From Vicingaceae bacterium (GTDB lineage: Bacteria > Bacteroidota > Bacteroidia > Flavobacteriales_E > Vicingaceae): a stretch of 32,465 nt of DNA. Under the pieces are notes generated by a model. That model saw only the letters and a program-made list of their open reading frames with translations, was not told the DNA's origin and did not search any database. Location of the stretch: NCBI GenBank assembly GCA_029210015.1, contig JARGOE010000014.1:8932-41396 (forward strand), written 5' to 3'. Below, one piece after another: positions 23,827-32,465 of the stretch (position 1 is the first letter of the stretch; the number at the start of each line of letters is the position of its first letter). Position numbers and translations under genes: made by a program.

Positions 23827-26529
23827 CTACTTTAAGTTATAAGTGTAAATCATTTTGTTATGGGCAACTACTAAATTCATTATCTGATCATTATTTATAT
23901 CTGCAATATGAAATGTTGTAGAGCCAGCTAATGGAAATCCATCTTCAAGTGTACCATCATTATTGATTAAATATATTTGATTTTGTATAACTAAACCTGT
24001 TTTGTTTTGTGATAATTTAAAGCTTATAGGTTGTTGGCTAATATTGTTTTCATAGTCCATTTTAAATAGTTCTTTTTTCTGGTTATCTACAACTAACAAT
24101 TTGTTTGCTGAATTTAGAATGTAATCTTTTGCCTTATCGCTATTAAAGTCGAAAAAGCTGAAGGTTGCTTTGCTTGGAGCGTTATCAATTTTTAAAGCTT
24201 CTTTTTTATCATTAAAAAATAATTTTACGATAGTAGAATTGCTATCTGCAGATATTAAATAAGATTTTGCTAATGATGACCCTACTTTTAGGTAAACAGT
24301 ATTTCCAGTTGGTAACATTTTATCTAGCTTTATTCTGTCTTTTCCTGCACGCTCAACAATTTTTATTTGTCCATTTTGTAAAGGAATAACAACATAATCT
24401 TTACCTCCAATAGCAAAATGCCATATATTCCCTTTAGCAGGGCTTTGAGTTGAGCTGTATTCCCATCCTTTAACTTTGTTTCCAGTTATGTCATAATTAT
24501 AAACCATGTTATTACTACATCCAATAAGTATTCTATAGTTTCTATTTTTATCATAATCTATTGGAGTAACATCATTAGTTGCTTCAGCATCTAGTTTTAC
24601 AGGATAGTTTTCTACATTATTGCCATTTCTGTCTAATAAGTAGATTTTAGATTTGGTATTAAATAGTAATTGTAACTTGTTGTTTTTGTACACATCTATT
24701 TGCTGAAATTTGCTCATTACTTTTTCTGCCAATTGTTTGCTCCAAATTACTTTTCCTGTATTGCTGATTAAATAAATTTTATTAGCATCATCTTGAACAA
24801 TAATTTCTTTGCCACTAGTTTTATGATTGGTAACAATTTGAGGTTCATTACTTACATTGGTATCTAACGCTAACTCCCATAAAGATGCCGTTTCTTGCTT
24901 GTAAACGGGGTTGTACTTCAGGTACATATTGTTATAATACAAGTTGTTTTTTTCTGTACTCATTTGGTAAGCTACAGCTTCAAACTTTCTGAAAAGCTCT
25001 AGTTGATCTTCAAAAACAGTAATATCATCCTCTTTGCAGATAGTCTTGTAAAGATTTACAGAACGTGCAATATTATTGTAAATAAATAGATTGCTGTTAG
25101 ATGAAAGATTTTCATTAAACGATTCAAAGTTGTCATTTTTACTTAGGACTTTTTCATTAGTAACATTTGTTATAAATGATTGTAGTGAACCGGAAGAGTT
25201 GCTAAAAACAACATAGTCATCAATAAAAGTATAATAATGATTACTGAAATTTGGAAAAGGCTTACCTAATAAATTCTGAAAAACGTTTTTTAAATTTAAT
25301 TGGGCAATAGACTTTTCATTAAAAATAATAGGTTCTATTGGTTCATCATTAGTTTTAATAGATAATGCTTTTAGGCTTTCTTTAGCTTCATCGACATCTT
25401 TAATTTTAAGAATAACATATTTGTTATTACTAAAATCTTCAGTTTGAGACTCAGTAATAAGCATTGCTATTTCAGAAGAAATATGATTTAATAATTCTAC
25501 TTCTAAATCTATTCCAAAATCACTTGTTTGCTCATCCAAGTATTTTTGAAAATTAAAAAATTGATTTTCTCCCTTCAGTAAAGACATTCTATTGTCAAAA
25601 AAAAGTTCAGAATTGCTTACCCCATAATGATATAAAAATGCTGTATTGTAAGGTAAAATTTCAAGCATGTCAATATCTTGTGGTTTCTGGTTTTTAAGTA
25701 GGGTTACTATGTTTTTATCATTAGCAAAACTAAAACCGTTTAGTGCTAAAGAATTTGGTTTTATGGTAATATCTAATTCAGTCCAAGTAGCGTAATTTTC
25801 ATAATTTTTAAAATAGGCTTTACTAGATTTGTTAAGGTATTGGTTAATGATTTTTGAGAAGTATTGGTTGTTTACAAATAAATTTCCATCAGATGATTGT
25901 CCTGAAGTTCTGATAACTTGCGCAAAAGTGCTATCGGATAATAAGTTGGTTTCATTTTTTAATTGACGAATTACATCTTCAATTAAAACGGTACTAAAAC
26001 TAAATGCTAAAGTGTTTTTATAGTGTGTTAATGCAATTTTTTCATTCTCTAAATAAGGAAAAGTATTAATAGCTACACCATCATAATCCCTTTTATTAGG
26101 ATTAGTTTTTGTTACATTTTTAATTTTTTGAATTATCTCATCTGTTTCAACAGATGGTATTGATAGATAAAAAATAAAGTCATAATTATTCGCACCAGAT
26201 AAATGCAATGAACCTAACACTTCTTTGTTTTTAATAATGGTTTTAAACGGACCATTCAACAAAGAGTCTAAATAATTCATTTTATTATTTAAATCTTTTG
26301 CAGAAGCTGTATGAGTAGTTAGCTCTTCCCAAATAATATTGGTAGAATTAATTTTTTCAAAAAGAGCATGAAAGTTATTTTCTTTAATTATTAAAGCTGC
26401 ATTTAATGGGATAGCTTCAAACGCTGTTTGACTAACAGGTTCTTTAACATTTTTGTAAAAGTTGTAAGCAATAAAACTTACTGCTCCCATTAATAGAATA
26501 AATAAACCTAAAAGTATTTTTTTAGTCAT
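23827..26529 (-). CDS. Membrane-anchored protein with DUF3352-like N part and propeller-like C part
   Basis: This 900-residue protein has an N-terminal signal anchor (residues 4-24, ILLGLFILLMGAVSFIAYNF). Residues about 40-560 are a long region with aspects of Bacteroidota DUF3352-like proteins: an opening AIPLNAALIIKENNFHALFEKI and paired alpha/beta segments without enzymatic motifs. Residues about 575-900 look like a PQQ/FG-GAP-type beta-propeller of short repeats, e.g. IIVQDDANKIYLISNTGKVIW, GVYNYDITGNKVKGWEY-like and VVDNQKKELFKMD, ending HIADINNDQIMNLVVAHNK. The last stretch resembles an FG-GAP/calcium loop (DINNDQ). The protein is probably periplasmic, tethered to the inner membrane. 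Function is unknown. It sits between the TPR gene and the MFS gene on the same strand with 79-85 bp gaps, so co-transcription is uncertain. Confidence 0.75.
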   Translation of the reverse strand: MTKKILLGLFILLMGAVSFIAYNFYKNVKEPVSQTAFEAIPLNAALIIKENNFHALFEKINSTNIIWEELTTHTASAKDLNNKMNYLDSLLNGPFKTIIKNKEVLGSLHLSGANNYDFIFYLSIPSVETDEIIQKIKNVTKTNPNKRDYDGVAINTFPYLENEKIALTHYKNTLAFSFSTVLIEDVIRQLKNETNLLSDSTFAQVIRTSGQSSDGNLFVNNQYFSKIINQYLNKSSKAYFKNYENYATWTELDITIKPNSLALNGFSFANDKNIVTLLKNQKPQDIDMLEILPYNTAFLYHYGVSNSELFFDNRMSLLKGENQFFNFQKYLDEQTSDFGIDLEVELLNHISSEIAMLITESQTEDFSNNKYVILKIKDVDEAKESLKALSIKTNDEPIEPIIFNEKSIAQLNLKNVFQNLLGKPFPNFSNHYYTFIDDYVVFSNSSGSLQSFITNVTNEKVLSKNDNFESFNENLSSNSNLFIYNNIARSVNLYKTICKEDDITVFEDQLELFRKFEAVAYQMSTEKNNLYYNNMYLKYNPVYKQETASLWELALDTNVSNEPQIVTNHKTSGKEIIVQDDANKIYLISNTGKVIWSKQLAEKVMSKFQQIDVYKNNKLQLLFNTKSKIYLLDRNGNNVENYPVKLDAEATNDVTPIDYDKNRNYRILIGCSNNMVYNYDITGNKVKGWEYSSTQSPAKGNIWHFAIGGKDYVVIPLQNGQIKIVERAGKDRIKLDKMLPTGNTVYLKVGSSLAKSYLISADSNSTIVKLFFNDKKEALKIDNAPSKATFSFFDFNSDKAKDYILNSANKLLVVDNQKKELFKMDYENNISQQPISFKLSQNKTGLVIQNQIYLINNDGTLEDGFPLAGSTTFHIADINNDQIMNLVVAHNKMIYTYNLK

Positions 26530-26614
26530 GAAGCCTTGCTTTTTATTCTTGTAAAAATAAGGTGTTGCTAAGTTTGTATAAGCAAGATTTTATTAAAGAA
26601 TTAACAACAAGAAG

Positions 26615-27796
26615 TTAATAGGATTTTTTACTATTTTGTAATAAGAATATTAAGGTAGTTCCACCTAGGCAAAGGAATAAAATGCCAGAGAATAATAGTG
26701 CTTGCGGTAAAGTATAAACATCTGCAACATAACCTAATAAAGGAGAAATAGATGCAAATACAATTCTTATAATAAAACTTCTGATAGACATAATTGTAGC
26801 ACGCATTTCAGAAGGAGTATGTCTATTCATATAATCTCTTAAAACGGGAGTTGCTATGCCTCTAACAATATAAAAAATTAGTAAAAGCACTAAACTCCAA
26901 AGAGTAACAAACTGACTAACTAAAAAGTAGCAGATACTTAATGCGGTTAGGAAAAATATTAGCAAGTACCTTGTTTTAATTTTTTCTTCAATGATGTGAG
27001 CATAGAATGATGGTATCGCAACAGCAATATTTAAGACTGCACCTATTATTCCAAAGTAAATTACGTTTATGTCTAGTAATTTGTAGTAGGGCTGAACAAA
27101 CCATGCCATTGTTAGGGTGGCAGCCCCAATTATTGAGGAGTACAGAATGAAATATCTTAGAGTTTTATTTTCCTTAAGTGCAAATCGAATAATGTTTCTA
27201 ATATTTTTCCAAGGTTTCTTTTTTCCATCAGATAGTTTGTAAACTTTAGGTTCAATTAATAAAAGAGCAGTAAAAAAACCAATTGCAGCAATTCCTATTT
27301 GATAGTAAAAAGGGGTTCTAAGTGTAATTTCTGCTAAAAAACCACCAATAACAAAAGCAACTGCTTCTGCAAAATTCCCCATAGAAATAGTTCTTCCTTC
27401 TAGTTTGATAAAGTCTTTTTCGCGCTTAAGTTCTAGTAATGAATCATACATTAAGGCAGTGTCAGAACCCGAAACGAAACTTTGGCCTATACCCATACAG
27501 AGTGCAGCTGGTAAAAAGCAAAAAAAGCCAAAACTAAAAGCATAGATTATAATGCCAGCTAACCCGAAGAATGTTCCCACTATCATAGAGTTTTTTCTTC
27601 CAAAAACATCAGCCGCATAACCTGATGGAATTTCTAATAAAGCAATGGTTACAGAATAAATTGCTTGGATTAACATAATGTCAAACAGCTCTAACCCATT
27701 TTCTTGAAAAAATAAAACTACTGTAGGCATAAAAAGCATCATCCATTTTGATGCTTTAATAACATAGAGCTTCCAGATATTTGAACTAATGCTCAA
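26615..27796 (-). CDS. MFS transporter
   Basis: This 393-residue protein has about twelve hydrophobic segments and the MFS motif A between helices 2 and 3 (GYAADVFGRKNSMIVGTFFG). A related RDYMNRHTPSEMRATIMSI loop occurs in the C-terminal half, a motif seen in drug-efflux-like MFS proteins of Bacteroidota and Firmicutes. The substrate cannot be read from sequence. The start is a TTG immediately after the aroQ stop, read as TAATTG on the coding strand, so translation may be coupled to aroQ. An alternative start at Met18 or Met19 would cut into the first helix. It is probably co-transcribed with aroQ, though no metabolic link is evident. Confidence 0.88.
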   Translation of the reverse strand: MSISSNIWKLYVIKASKWMMLFMPTVVLFFQENGLELFDIMLIQAIYSVTIALLEIPSGYAADVFGRKNSMIVGTFFGLAGIIIYAFSFGFFCFLPAALCMGIGQSFVSGSDTALMYDSLLELKREKDFIKLEGRTISMGNFAEAVAFVIGGFLAEITLRTPFYYQIGIAAIGFFTALLLIEPKVYKLSDGKKKPWKNIRNIIRFALKENKTLRYFILYSSIIGAATLTMAWFVQPYYKLLDINVIYFGIIGAVLNIAVAIPSFYAHIIEEKIKTRYLLIFFLTALSICYFLVSQFVTLWSLVLLLIFYIVRGIATPVLRDYMNRHTPSEMRATIMSIRSFIIRIVFASISPLLGYVADVYTLPQALLFSGILFLCLGGTTLIFLLQNSKKSY

Positions 27797-28222
27797 TTAA
27801 TCTTCAACGCTTAAAAAATGTTGAACAGCTAATTGATAAGAATTTAAACCCATTCCGGCAATTACACCTATACAGTTTTTAGCCATTAATGATTGATGCC
27901 TGTATTCTTCACGAGCATAAACATTAGAAATATGAACTTCAATAACTGGAGTTTCAATTCCTGCAATAGCATCAGCAATACCAATAGAAGTATGAGTATA
28001 TGCTCCAGCATTCATTATAATCGCATCATAATTAAAACCAACTTCATGTAGTTTATTAATTAGTTCTCCTTCAACATTGCTTTGGTAATACTCAAAATCT
28101 ATTTTTGGAAAATCTTTTTTCAGACGATTATAATAATCTTCAAAAGAACTTTCGCCATAAATACTTTTTTCTCTTTTACCTAAAAGATTTAAGTTGGGGC
28201 CGTTAATAATTAATAGTTTCAT
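27797..28222 (-). CDS. aroQ: Type II 3-dehydroquinate dehydratase
   Basis: This 141-residue protein is full length for the type II enzyme of the shikimate pathway, which dehydrates 3-dehydroquinate to 3-dehydroshikimate. It has the N-terminal NGPNLNLLGKRE-YG motif with the catalytic Arg/Tyr loop, YYQSNVEGELI, IMNAGAYTHTSIGIADA, and EVHISNVYAREEYRHQS containing the catalytic His. The ATG start is clear. It is divergent from xerD, with a full-consensus -7 element about 18 bp upstream. The MFS gene follows with no gap. Confidence 0.97.
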   Translation of the reverse strand: MKLLIINGPNLNLLGKREKSIYGESSFEDYYNRLKKDFPKIDFEYYQSNVEGELINKLHEVGFNYDAIIMNAGAYTHTSIGIADAIAGIETPVIEVHISNVYAREEYRHQSLMAKNCIGVIAGMGLNSYQLAVQHFLSVED

Positions 28223-28239
28223 AGTAAAAATCTGAAAAG

Positions 28240-28247
28240 CAAAGATA
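28240..28247 (-). promoter_or_regulatory. -7 promoter element of aroQ
   Basis: The minus strand reads TATCTTTG followed by C, a full match to TANNTTTG, 18 bp from the aroQ ATG. There is no TTG at the ideal -33 position. It directly abuts the candidate -7 element of xerD on the other strand. Confidence 0.5.
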
Positions 28248-28255
28248 TATATTTG
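28248..28255 (+). promoter_or_regulatory. Candidate -7 promoter element of xerD
   Basis: TATATTTG matches TANNTTTG and would give a leader of about 45 nt to the xerD ATG. No -33 TTG is visible. The abutting divergent arrangement with the aroQ element implies that only one can be occupied at a time if both are real. Confidence 0.35.
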
Positions 28256-28305
28256 TAATTAGACTTATTTGAATAAACTAATCAATAATTGCCGTTATTG
28301 GCACC

Positions 28306-29214
28306 ATGATGAATTGGAATCCAACTATAAAAGGTTTTAAATCTTACTTACAATTAGAAAGATCACTTTCTATTAACTCAATAGAGGCCTATATAAGAGA
28401 TGTAGAAAAGTTGGTGCAATATTTTGAGTTGCAAGATTTGAATTTGCAACCTGAGAAAGTAGAGCAACAACATGTTGAAAATTTTTTAAAATGGATTAGT
28501 GAATTAGGTTTAAATGCAAGGAGCCAAGCAAGAATACTTTCTGGGTTAAAGGCTTTTTATAAGTATTTATTAATGGAAGATATTTTAGACGTTACACCCA
28601 CAGAATTATTGGAAGCACCTAAAATTGGAAGGAAACTTCCTGAAGTTTTAAGTATAGAAGAGATTAATCAATTAATTGATGCAATAGATTTAAGTAAAGC
28701 AGAAGGGGAGCGGAATAAAGCAATGCTCGAAACTTTATATAGTTGTGGCTTAAGGGTTTCTGAATTGATTGGTTTGCAACTTTCTAATTTACTATTGGAT
28801 GAAGGTTTTATAAGAGTTGTTGGTAAAGGGGATAAAGAACGTATTGTTCCTATAGGTAGTGTGGCAATAAAACACATTAATACTTATATCAATTTTGTAA
28901 GAAATCATCAAAACAATATTAAAAGAGAAAGTGAAGACATACTTTTTTTAAACAGAAGAGGAAGCCAGTTGACAAGAGTAATGGTGTTTACAATTATTAA
29001 ACAATTAGCAGAAAAAACGCAATTAACAAAAACAGTAAGCCCACATACATTTAGGCATTCTTTTGCTACCCATTTAGTAGAAGGTGGTGCAGATTTAAGA
29101 GCTATACAAGAAATGTTGGGGCACGAATCTATTACTACTACAGAGATTTACACACATTTAGATCGGGAATATTTGCGACAAGCAATTGTAGAGTTTCATC
29201 CAAGAGGTAAATAA
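28306..29214 (+). CDS. xerD: Site-specific tyrosine recombinase XerD
   Basis: This 302-residue protein has an N-terminal SAM-like core-binding domain (about 5-90, FKSYLQLERSLSINSIEAYIRDVEKL) and the C-terminal catalytic domain. Catalytic residues are visible: Arg near 150 in YSCGLRVSEL, Lys in VVGKGDKERIVPIG, HTFRHSFATHL with the His-x-x-Arg box near 246, GHESITTTEIYTHL with the second His and the nucleophile Tyr. XerD works with XerC at dif to resolve chromosome dimers. Complete, housekeeping type; neighbours are core genes and no attachment repeats flank it, so it is not a mobile-element integrase. The start could be either of two adjacent ATGs. XerC versus XerD naming is by overall resemblance only. 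Confidence 0.92.
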   Translation: MMNWNPTIKGFKSYLQLERSLSINSIEAYIRDVEKLVQYFELQDLNLQPEKVEQQHVENFLKWISELGLNARSQARILSGLKAFYKYLLMEDILDVTPTELLEAPKIGRKLPEVLSIEEINQLIDAIDLSKAEGERNKAMLETLYSCGLRVSELIGLQLSNLLLDEGFIRVVGKGDKERIVPIGSVAIKHINTYINFVRNHQNNIKRESEDILFLNRRGSQLTRVMVFTIIKQLAEKTQLTKTVSPHTFRHSFATHLVEGGADLRAIQEMLGHESITTTEIYTHLDREYLRQAIVEFHPRGK

Positions 29215-29246
29215 TTTTTTTGTAACTTGGGACTGATTAAATATAT

Positions 29247-30707
29247 ATGAGTGCAATAGTAGATACAACACAAAATTGGAAAACCGAGTTAAAAAAAACG
29301 GTTAAGAAATATCATGTAATCACATGTTGGGTGGCGGTAGTATTTAATATGCTGTTTTTTGTAACTGACTATTTAAATCTATATGATTATTGGGAGGAGT
29401 TTCTAACATTTAGGACATCAGTTTCAATAGTATGTTTAATTACTGTTTTATTCTATAAAAAACTTAAAATACCAATTGAGTTAGTTGGTGTAATCCCAGT
29501 GTTATTAATTTCTATTCAAAATGCTTACATGTGGAGTGTAATGGATGCTGAGCATTTACAGAAGCACACAATGGCATACATGGCACTTTTTATTGGGTCA
29601 GGGATGTTTGTCTTTTATCATGTTTATTTTTCGATTTTAATAGTTGTAGCTAATCTAATAGCAAACATTGTGTTTTTGCATTTCAATAGCCCATTAACGA
29701 TAGATGAGATATTACTGAATGGGGGTTTGTTAGTAGCTTCAGTAGCTGTGTTTTCGATTCTTTTAATTAGAATGAGATACAATTTAACTAAGAAAGAGAT
29801 TGTATCCCGATTTGCATTGCAACAATCAAAGCATGAGGTGGAAGAAAAAAATAAGGAAATTGTAGATAGTATAAATTACGCTAAAAGAATACAAGATGCC
29901 TTAATTCCTCCAACTGAGGTAATGAAAAAGATACTGCCTAATTCTTTTGTTATTTTTAAACCAAAAGATATCGTAAGCGGAGATTTTTATTGGGCTTCTA
30001 CAACAAATACCACAGTTCAATCCGAAAAAGATAAAGAAAATTTAGTGTTGTTTAGCGCTGCTGATTGCACAGGGCATGGTGTGCCTGGAGCTTTCATGAG
30101 TGTTATAGGATTAAAGCTATTTAATCAGTCGGTAAAACAATCTGAAGTGAACTCTCCAGCTCAAGCTTTAGATTTTTTAAATACAGAAGTCTTTACAACT
30201 GTTAATTTACACTCTGACGGAGAAAATGTAATTAGAGATGGAATGGATGTTGCCTTTTGTGCGATTAACTATACTTCACTAAAACTTTATTTTGCTGGAG
30301 CTAATAACCCTGTATATATAGTTAGAAAAGCTGCAGGAGGAACTGCTCTCGAAACAGATGACTCTTCATTAACTTATTATGATGTAGACGGAGAAAATAG
30401 AGTGTTAATTGAAATTAAAGGAGATAAAAAACCTATTGGTTCTTATGAGTCTGAAGAATCATTTACTGATAAGGAATACCAATTACAAAAAGACGATATG
30501 ATTTATGTTTTTTCTGATGGGTATCCTGATCAATTTGGAGGGCCTAAAGGGAAAAAACTAAAATACTCTGTCTTTAAAAAGTTGTTAGTTGAGAACTCTC
30601 ATTCTTCTGTAGAAACTCAAAAGGATTTTTTAGATAAATATTTTGAAGATTGGAGAGGTAAATTAGAACAGTTAGATGATGTTTGTGTAATAGGTGTAAG
30701 AATATAA
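29247..30707 (+). CDS. Membrane-bound SpoIIE/PP2C-type serine phosphatase
   Basis: This 486-residue protein has six or so membrane segments in the first 178 residues, a short coiled coil (about 180-205, QSKHEVEEKNKEIVDSINYAKRIQ), and a C-terminal SpoIIE-type phosphatase domain (about 225-486). The phosphatase metal-binding motifs are VSGDFYWAS, AADCTGHGVPGAFMS, VFSDGYPDQFGG and the closing DDVCVIGVRI. The SINYAKRIQDALIPP linker is a common signature of Bacteroidota SpoIIE phosphatases. Such enzymes typically dephosphorylate anti-sigma antagonists in partner-switching pathways. No kinase or STAS gene lies adjacent, so the target is unknown. It starts 32 bp after xerD, possibly in one transcript. 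Confidence 0.9.
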   Translation: MSAIVDTTQNWKTELKKTVKKYHVITCWVAVVFNMLFFVTDYLNLYDYWEEFLTFRTSVSIVCLITVLFYKKLKIPIELVGVIPVLLISIQNAYMWSVMDAEHLQKHTMAYMALFIGSGMFVFYHVYFSILIVVANLIANIVFLHFNSPLTIDEILLNGGLLVASVAVFSILLIRMRYNLTKKEIVSRFALQQSKHEVEEKNKEIVDSINYAKRIQDALIPPTEVMKKILPNSFVIFKPKDIVSGDFYWASTTNTTVQSEKDKENLVLFSAADCTGHGVPGAFMSVIGLKLFNQSVKQSEVNSPAQALDFLNTEVFTTVNLHSDGENVIRDGMDVAFCAINYTSLKLYFAGANNPVYIVRKAAGGTALETDDSSLTYYDVDGENRVLIEIKGDKKPIGSYESEESFTDKEYQLQKDDMIYVFSDGYPDQFGGPKGKKLKYSVFKKLLVENSHSSVETQKDFLDKYFEDWRGKLEQLDDVCVIGVRI

Positions 30708-30760
30708 CCGATTATAAAACAGTATTAAGTATCCCTATAAAATGATTATCTTTACCTGCT

Positions 30761-32356
30761 ATGCTCAATACTAAGCAAATACTAATTTTAATTCTTTCAG
30801 TTTTTCTTCTTTTTTCTTGTAGAAAAGATTTTGAACGCCCTAATTGGGATGTTGATTTATTAGCTCCTCTAATTACAACAACATTAAACCTTGAAGATAT
30901 TTTACCCGATTCTGTTTTAGTAACAAATCCTGATACTTCATTAAAGGTAGTTTATGAAGAGAGTATTTTTGACGTTGGTGTAGATTCATTATTTAAAATA
31001 CCCGATACAACAATTACTGATATATATGTAGTACCTATAACTTCTATTGTTGCTCCAGGAGGTTCTTTTTATAGTGAGTCAGAAGAATATGCATTAACTA
31101 TCACAAACGGGGTTGGGCTTAATTTTGCAATTATAGAGTCAGGTTTTATTGAGGTAGAAATTTTAAGCGAAATTCAAGAAGATATTATTGTAACTTATGT
31201 AATACCAAGTGCCATTAAAAATGGAGATACATTAAGGCTTGTAGAAACAGTTCCTGCAGGAAGCCCTGGTAATCCAACTTCATTTAAAAAGAAGATTGAT
31301 ATGAGTGGTTATGAATTAGACTTGACTGGTATTTCTAAATCTCAAATTAATACCTTAGTTACTAGAGCTGTTGGAACTGTTGATCCTAATGCATCAAATT
31401 CTGTCACATTAAATGTTGGTGATGAAATTGTGTTTAAAAACAACCTTATAGATATAGTTCCCTATTTTGTTAGAGGTTATTTCGGACAGCAGAATTTTAG
31501 TTACAAAGACACATCTGACATTGACGTTTTAAAGAAAATTTCAGGTGGCTTAGATCTAGATGAGGTAGATGTTGATATTGAATTTAAAAATGGGATTGGT
31601 GTAGACGCTCAAATGGTGTTGAATCAATTTACAACACAAAATACAACTACAAATATTAATGCTAGCTTATCTCATTCTGTAATAGGAACTCCTTTAAATT
31701 TAAATAGAAGTACTTTAACTTATAGCACTCCAGAAGTAAATTACACCAATTATAATGTTGATATAAATACTAATAACTCTAACATAGATAATTTGATAGA
31801 GTTGATACCTAACCAATTAATTTATGATGTTGATTTAATCATAAATCCATTAGGAAATATTTCAGGAGGAAACGATTTTGTTTACAAAAAACATGTTCTT
31901 GAAACTAATATAAAAGTTGAATTTCCGCTATCATTAATTTCTAACAATTTAGCACTTCAAGATACCTTAGGATTTTCTTTGCCAGAAGAAAGTGAGACGG
32001 GAAGAATACTTGATGGGACCCTTTTTCTGTATGCAGATAATGGATTCCCTTTTGATGCTAAAATCCAATTAGCAATGTATGATGAATTTGATAATTACAT
32101 TCAGACAATTAACGTTGATAATCAGATATTGGCTGCTCCTGTAGATGGTAATTTACGCGTAACATCTAAAAAGCAGTCTGTATTATCAATACCATTGAAT
32201 ACTAGTGATGTAGATAATTTATATATGGCGAAAAAATTGCTTTTTACTATTGCGTTTACAACTCAACCACAATCTCAATTTATCAAGATTTATGAAGGAT
32301 ATGAAATTGACTTACAGATTGTTGGAGATTTTTCATACAATGTGGATTTAAAATAA
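30761..32356 (+). CDS. Large lipoprotein of unknown function
   Basis: This 531-residue protein begins with a lipoprotein signal (MLNTKQILILILSVFLLFSC, Cys20) followed by RKDFERP, resembling charged surface-export signals of this phylum. The mature part is predicted beta-rich, with Asn/Asp/Thr-heavy strands, no cysteines beyond the lipid one, and no recognised catalytic motif. Proteins of this kind, opening RPNWDVDLLAPLITTTLNLEDILPD, are frequent hypothetical proteins in Flavobacteriales. I cannot assign a function. A TATCTTTA sequence ends 6 bp before the ATG, a near-consensus -7 that would make the message nearly leaderless. The next gene starts 5 bp after the stop, so the two are probably co-expressed. 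Confidence 0.8.
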   Translation: MLNTKQILILILSVFLLFSCRKDFERPNWDVDLLAPLITTTLNLEDILPDSVLVTNPDTSLKVVYEESIFDVGVDSLFKIPDTTITDIYVVPITSIVAPGGSFYSESEEYALTITNGVGLNFAIIESGFIEVEILSEIQEDIIVTYVIPSAIKNGDTLRLVETVPAGSPGNPTSFKKKIDMSGYELDLTGISKSQINTLVTRAVGTVDPNASNSVTLNVGDEIVFKNNLIDIVPYFVRGYFGQQNFSYKDTSDIDVLKKISGGLDLDEVDVDIEFKNGIGVDAQMVLNQFTTQNTTTNINASLSHSVIGTPLNLNRSTLTYSTPEVNYTNYNVDINTNNSNIDNLIELIPNQLIYDVDLIINPLGNISGGNDFVYKKHVLETNIKVEFPLSLISNNLALQDTLGFSLPEESETGRILDGTLFLYADNGFPFDAKIQLAMYDEFDNYIQTINVDNQILAAPVDGNLRVTSKKQSVLSIPLNTSDVDNLYMAKKLLFTIAFTTQPQSQFIKIYEGYEIDLQIVGDFSYNVDLK

Positions 32357-32361
32357 TCAAA

Positions 32362-32465
32362 TTGAGAAAAAGAATACTATTATTTTTAATTGCGTTAGGG
32401 TTTTCTTTTAGTGGATTTACTCAGTTTAACAATGATTTTTTTGTTGATTCAGTTCAACGATTAAA
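32362..32465 (+). CDS. Exported protein, 5' part only (runs off the right edge)
   Basis: From the TTG at 32362 the frame is open to the window edge and encodes about 34 residues: a signal peptide (MRKRILLFLIALGFSFSGFTQ) followed by FNNDFFVDSVQRLK. It begins 5 bp after the stop of the large lipoprotein gene. TTG is used because no in-frame ATG precedes the hydrophobic stretch; the start is inferred from the signal-peptide pattern. The family cannot be told from this fragment. Linkage to the lipoprotein suggests both work at the outer membrane or cell surface. Confidence 0.65.
   Translation, partial: MRKRILLFLIALGFSFSGFTQFNNDFFVDSVQRL

Noticed and set aside
28306-29214. Tyrosine recombinase as the integrase of a mobile element
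   Set aside because: Sequence and length fit housekeeping XerD, the neighbours are core genes, and no flanking repeats or cargo genes are present.

Overview
The window looks like a chromosomal housekeeping segment from an AT-rich Bacteroidota, most likely of Flavobacteriales type. This rests on a T9SS type A C-terminal sorting domain, several lipoproteins with Bacteroidota-style signals, a propeller sensor kinase with LytTR regulators, a group II geranylgeranylglyceryl phosphate synthase homologue, and promoter elements of the TTG/TANNTTTG kind. I cannot place it to family. I saw no insertion sequence, prophage, tRNA, rRNA or CRISPR array. Genes are tightly packed, and no gap between genes exceeds about 200 bp.

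Layout. At 1-2.7 kb, minus strand, an aminotransferase and a mannose-1-phosphate guanylyltransferase form a pair, followed by the 5' end of tatC running off the left edge. At 2.8-5.8 kb, minus strand, lie feoA-feoB and a SprT-like metalloprotease gene overlapping feoB, preceded by a 47-residue lipoprotein gene absent from the ORF track. A 19-bp palindrome sits just behind the feoA promoter. At 5.9-7.4 kb, plus strand, is an MlaE/MlaF-type ABC transporter pair. At 7.4-13.1 kb, minus strand, are a T9SS-secreted protein, gcvP, and an overlapping GGGP synthase/phosphopantetheinyl transferase pair. At 13.1-14.5 kb, plus strand, is ahcY, converging on a cysteine-rich Rieske-like lipoprotein gene.

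At 15.0-21.8 kb, plus strand, is the regulatory core: a very basic small secreted protein, two paralogous LytTR response regulators, and a 984-residue propeller/LytS-type histidine kinase. A Nif3-family protein and a C4 zinc-ribbon coiled-coil protein follow. Between the two regulators lies a pair of 9-bp direct repeats spaced by 12 bp, the known arrangement of LytTR-domain binding sites. At 21.9-28.2 kb, minus strand, are a TPR protein, a 900-residue membrane-anchored propeller protein, an MFS transporter and aroQ. At 28.3 kb to the right edge, plus strand, are xerD, a membrane SpoIIE-type phosphatase, a large lipoprotein and the 5' end of another secreted protein.

How they may work together. 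The clearest unit is the propeller kinase with its two LytTR regulators and the candidate operator between them, which suggests autoregulation. feoAB with its own promoter and palindrome suggests metal-responsive ferrous iron uptake. Convergent gene ends are separated by strong hairpin terminators. I found no clear evidence of a wholly new system. The best leads are the LytTR operator, the feo operator, the unlisted small lipoprotein, the His-less Rieske-like lipoprotein and the 900-residue propeller protein.
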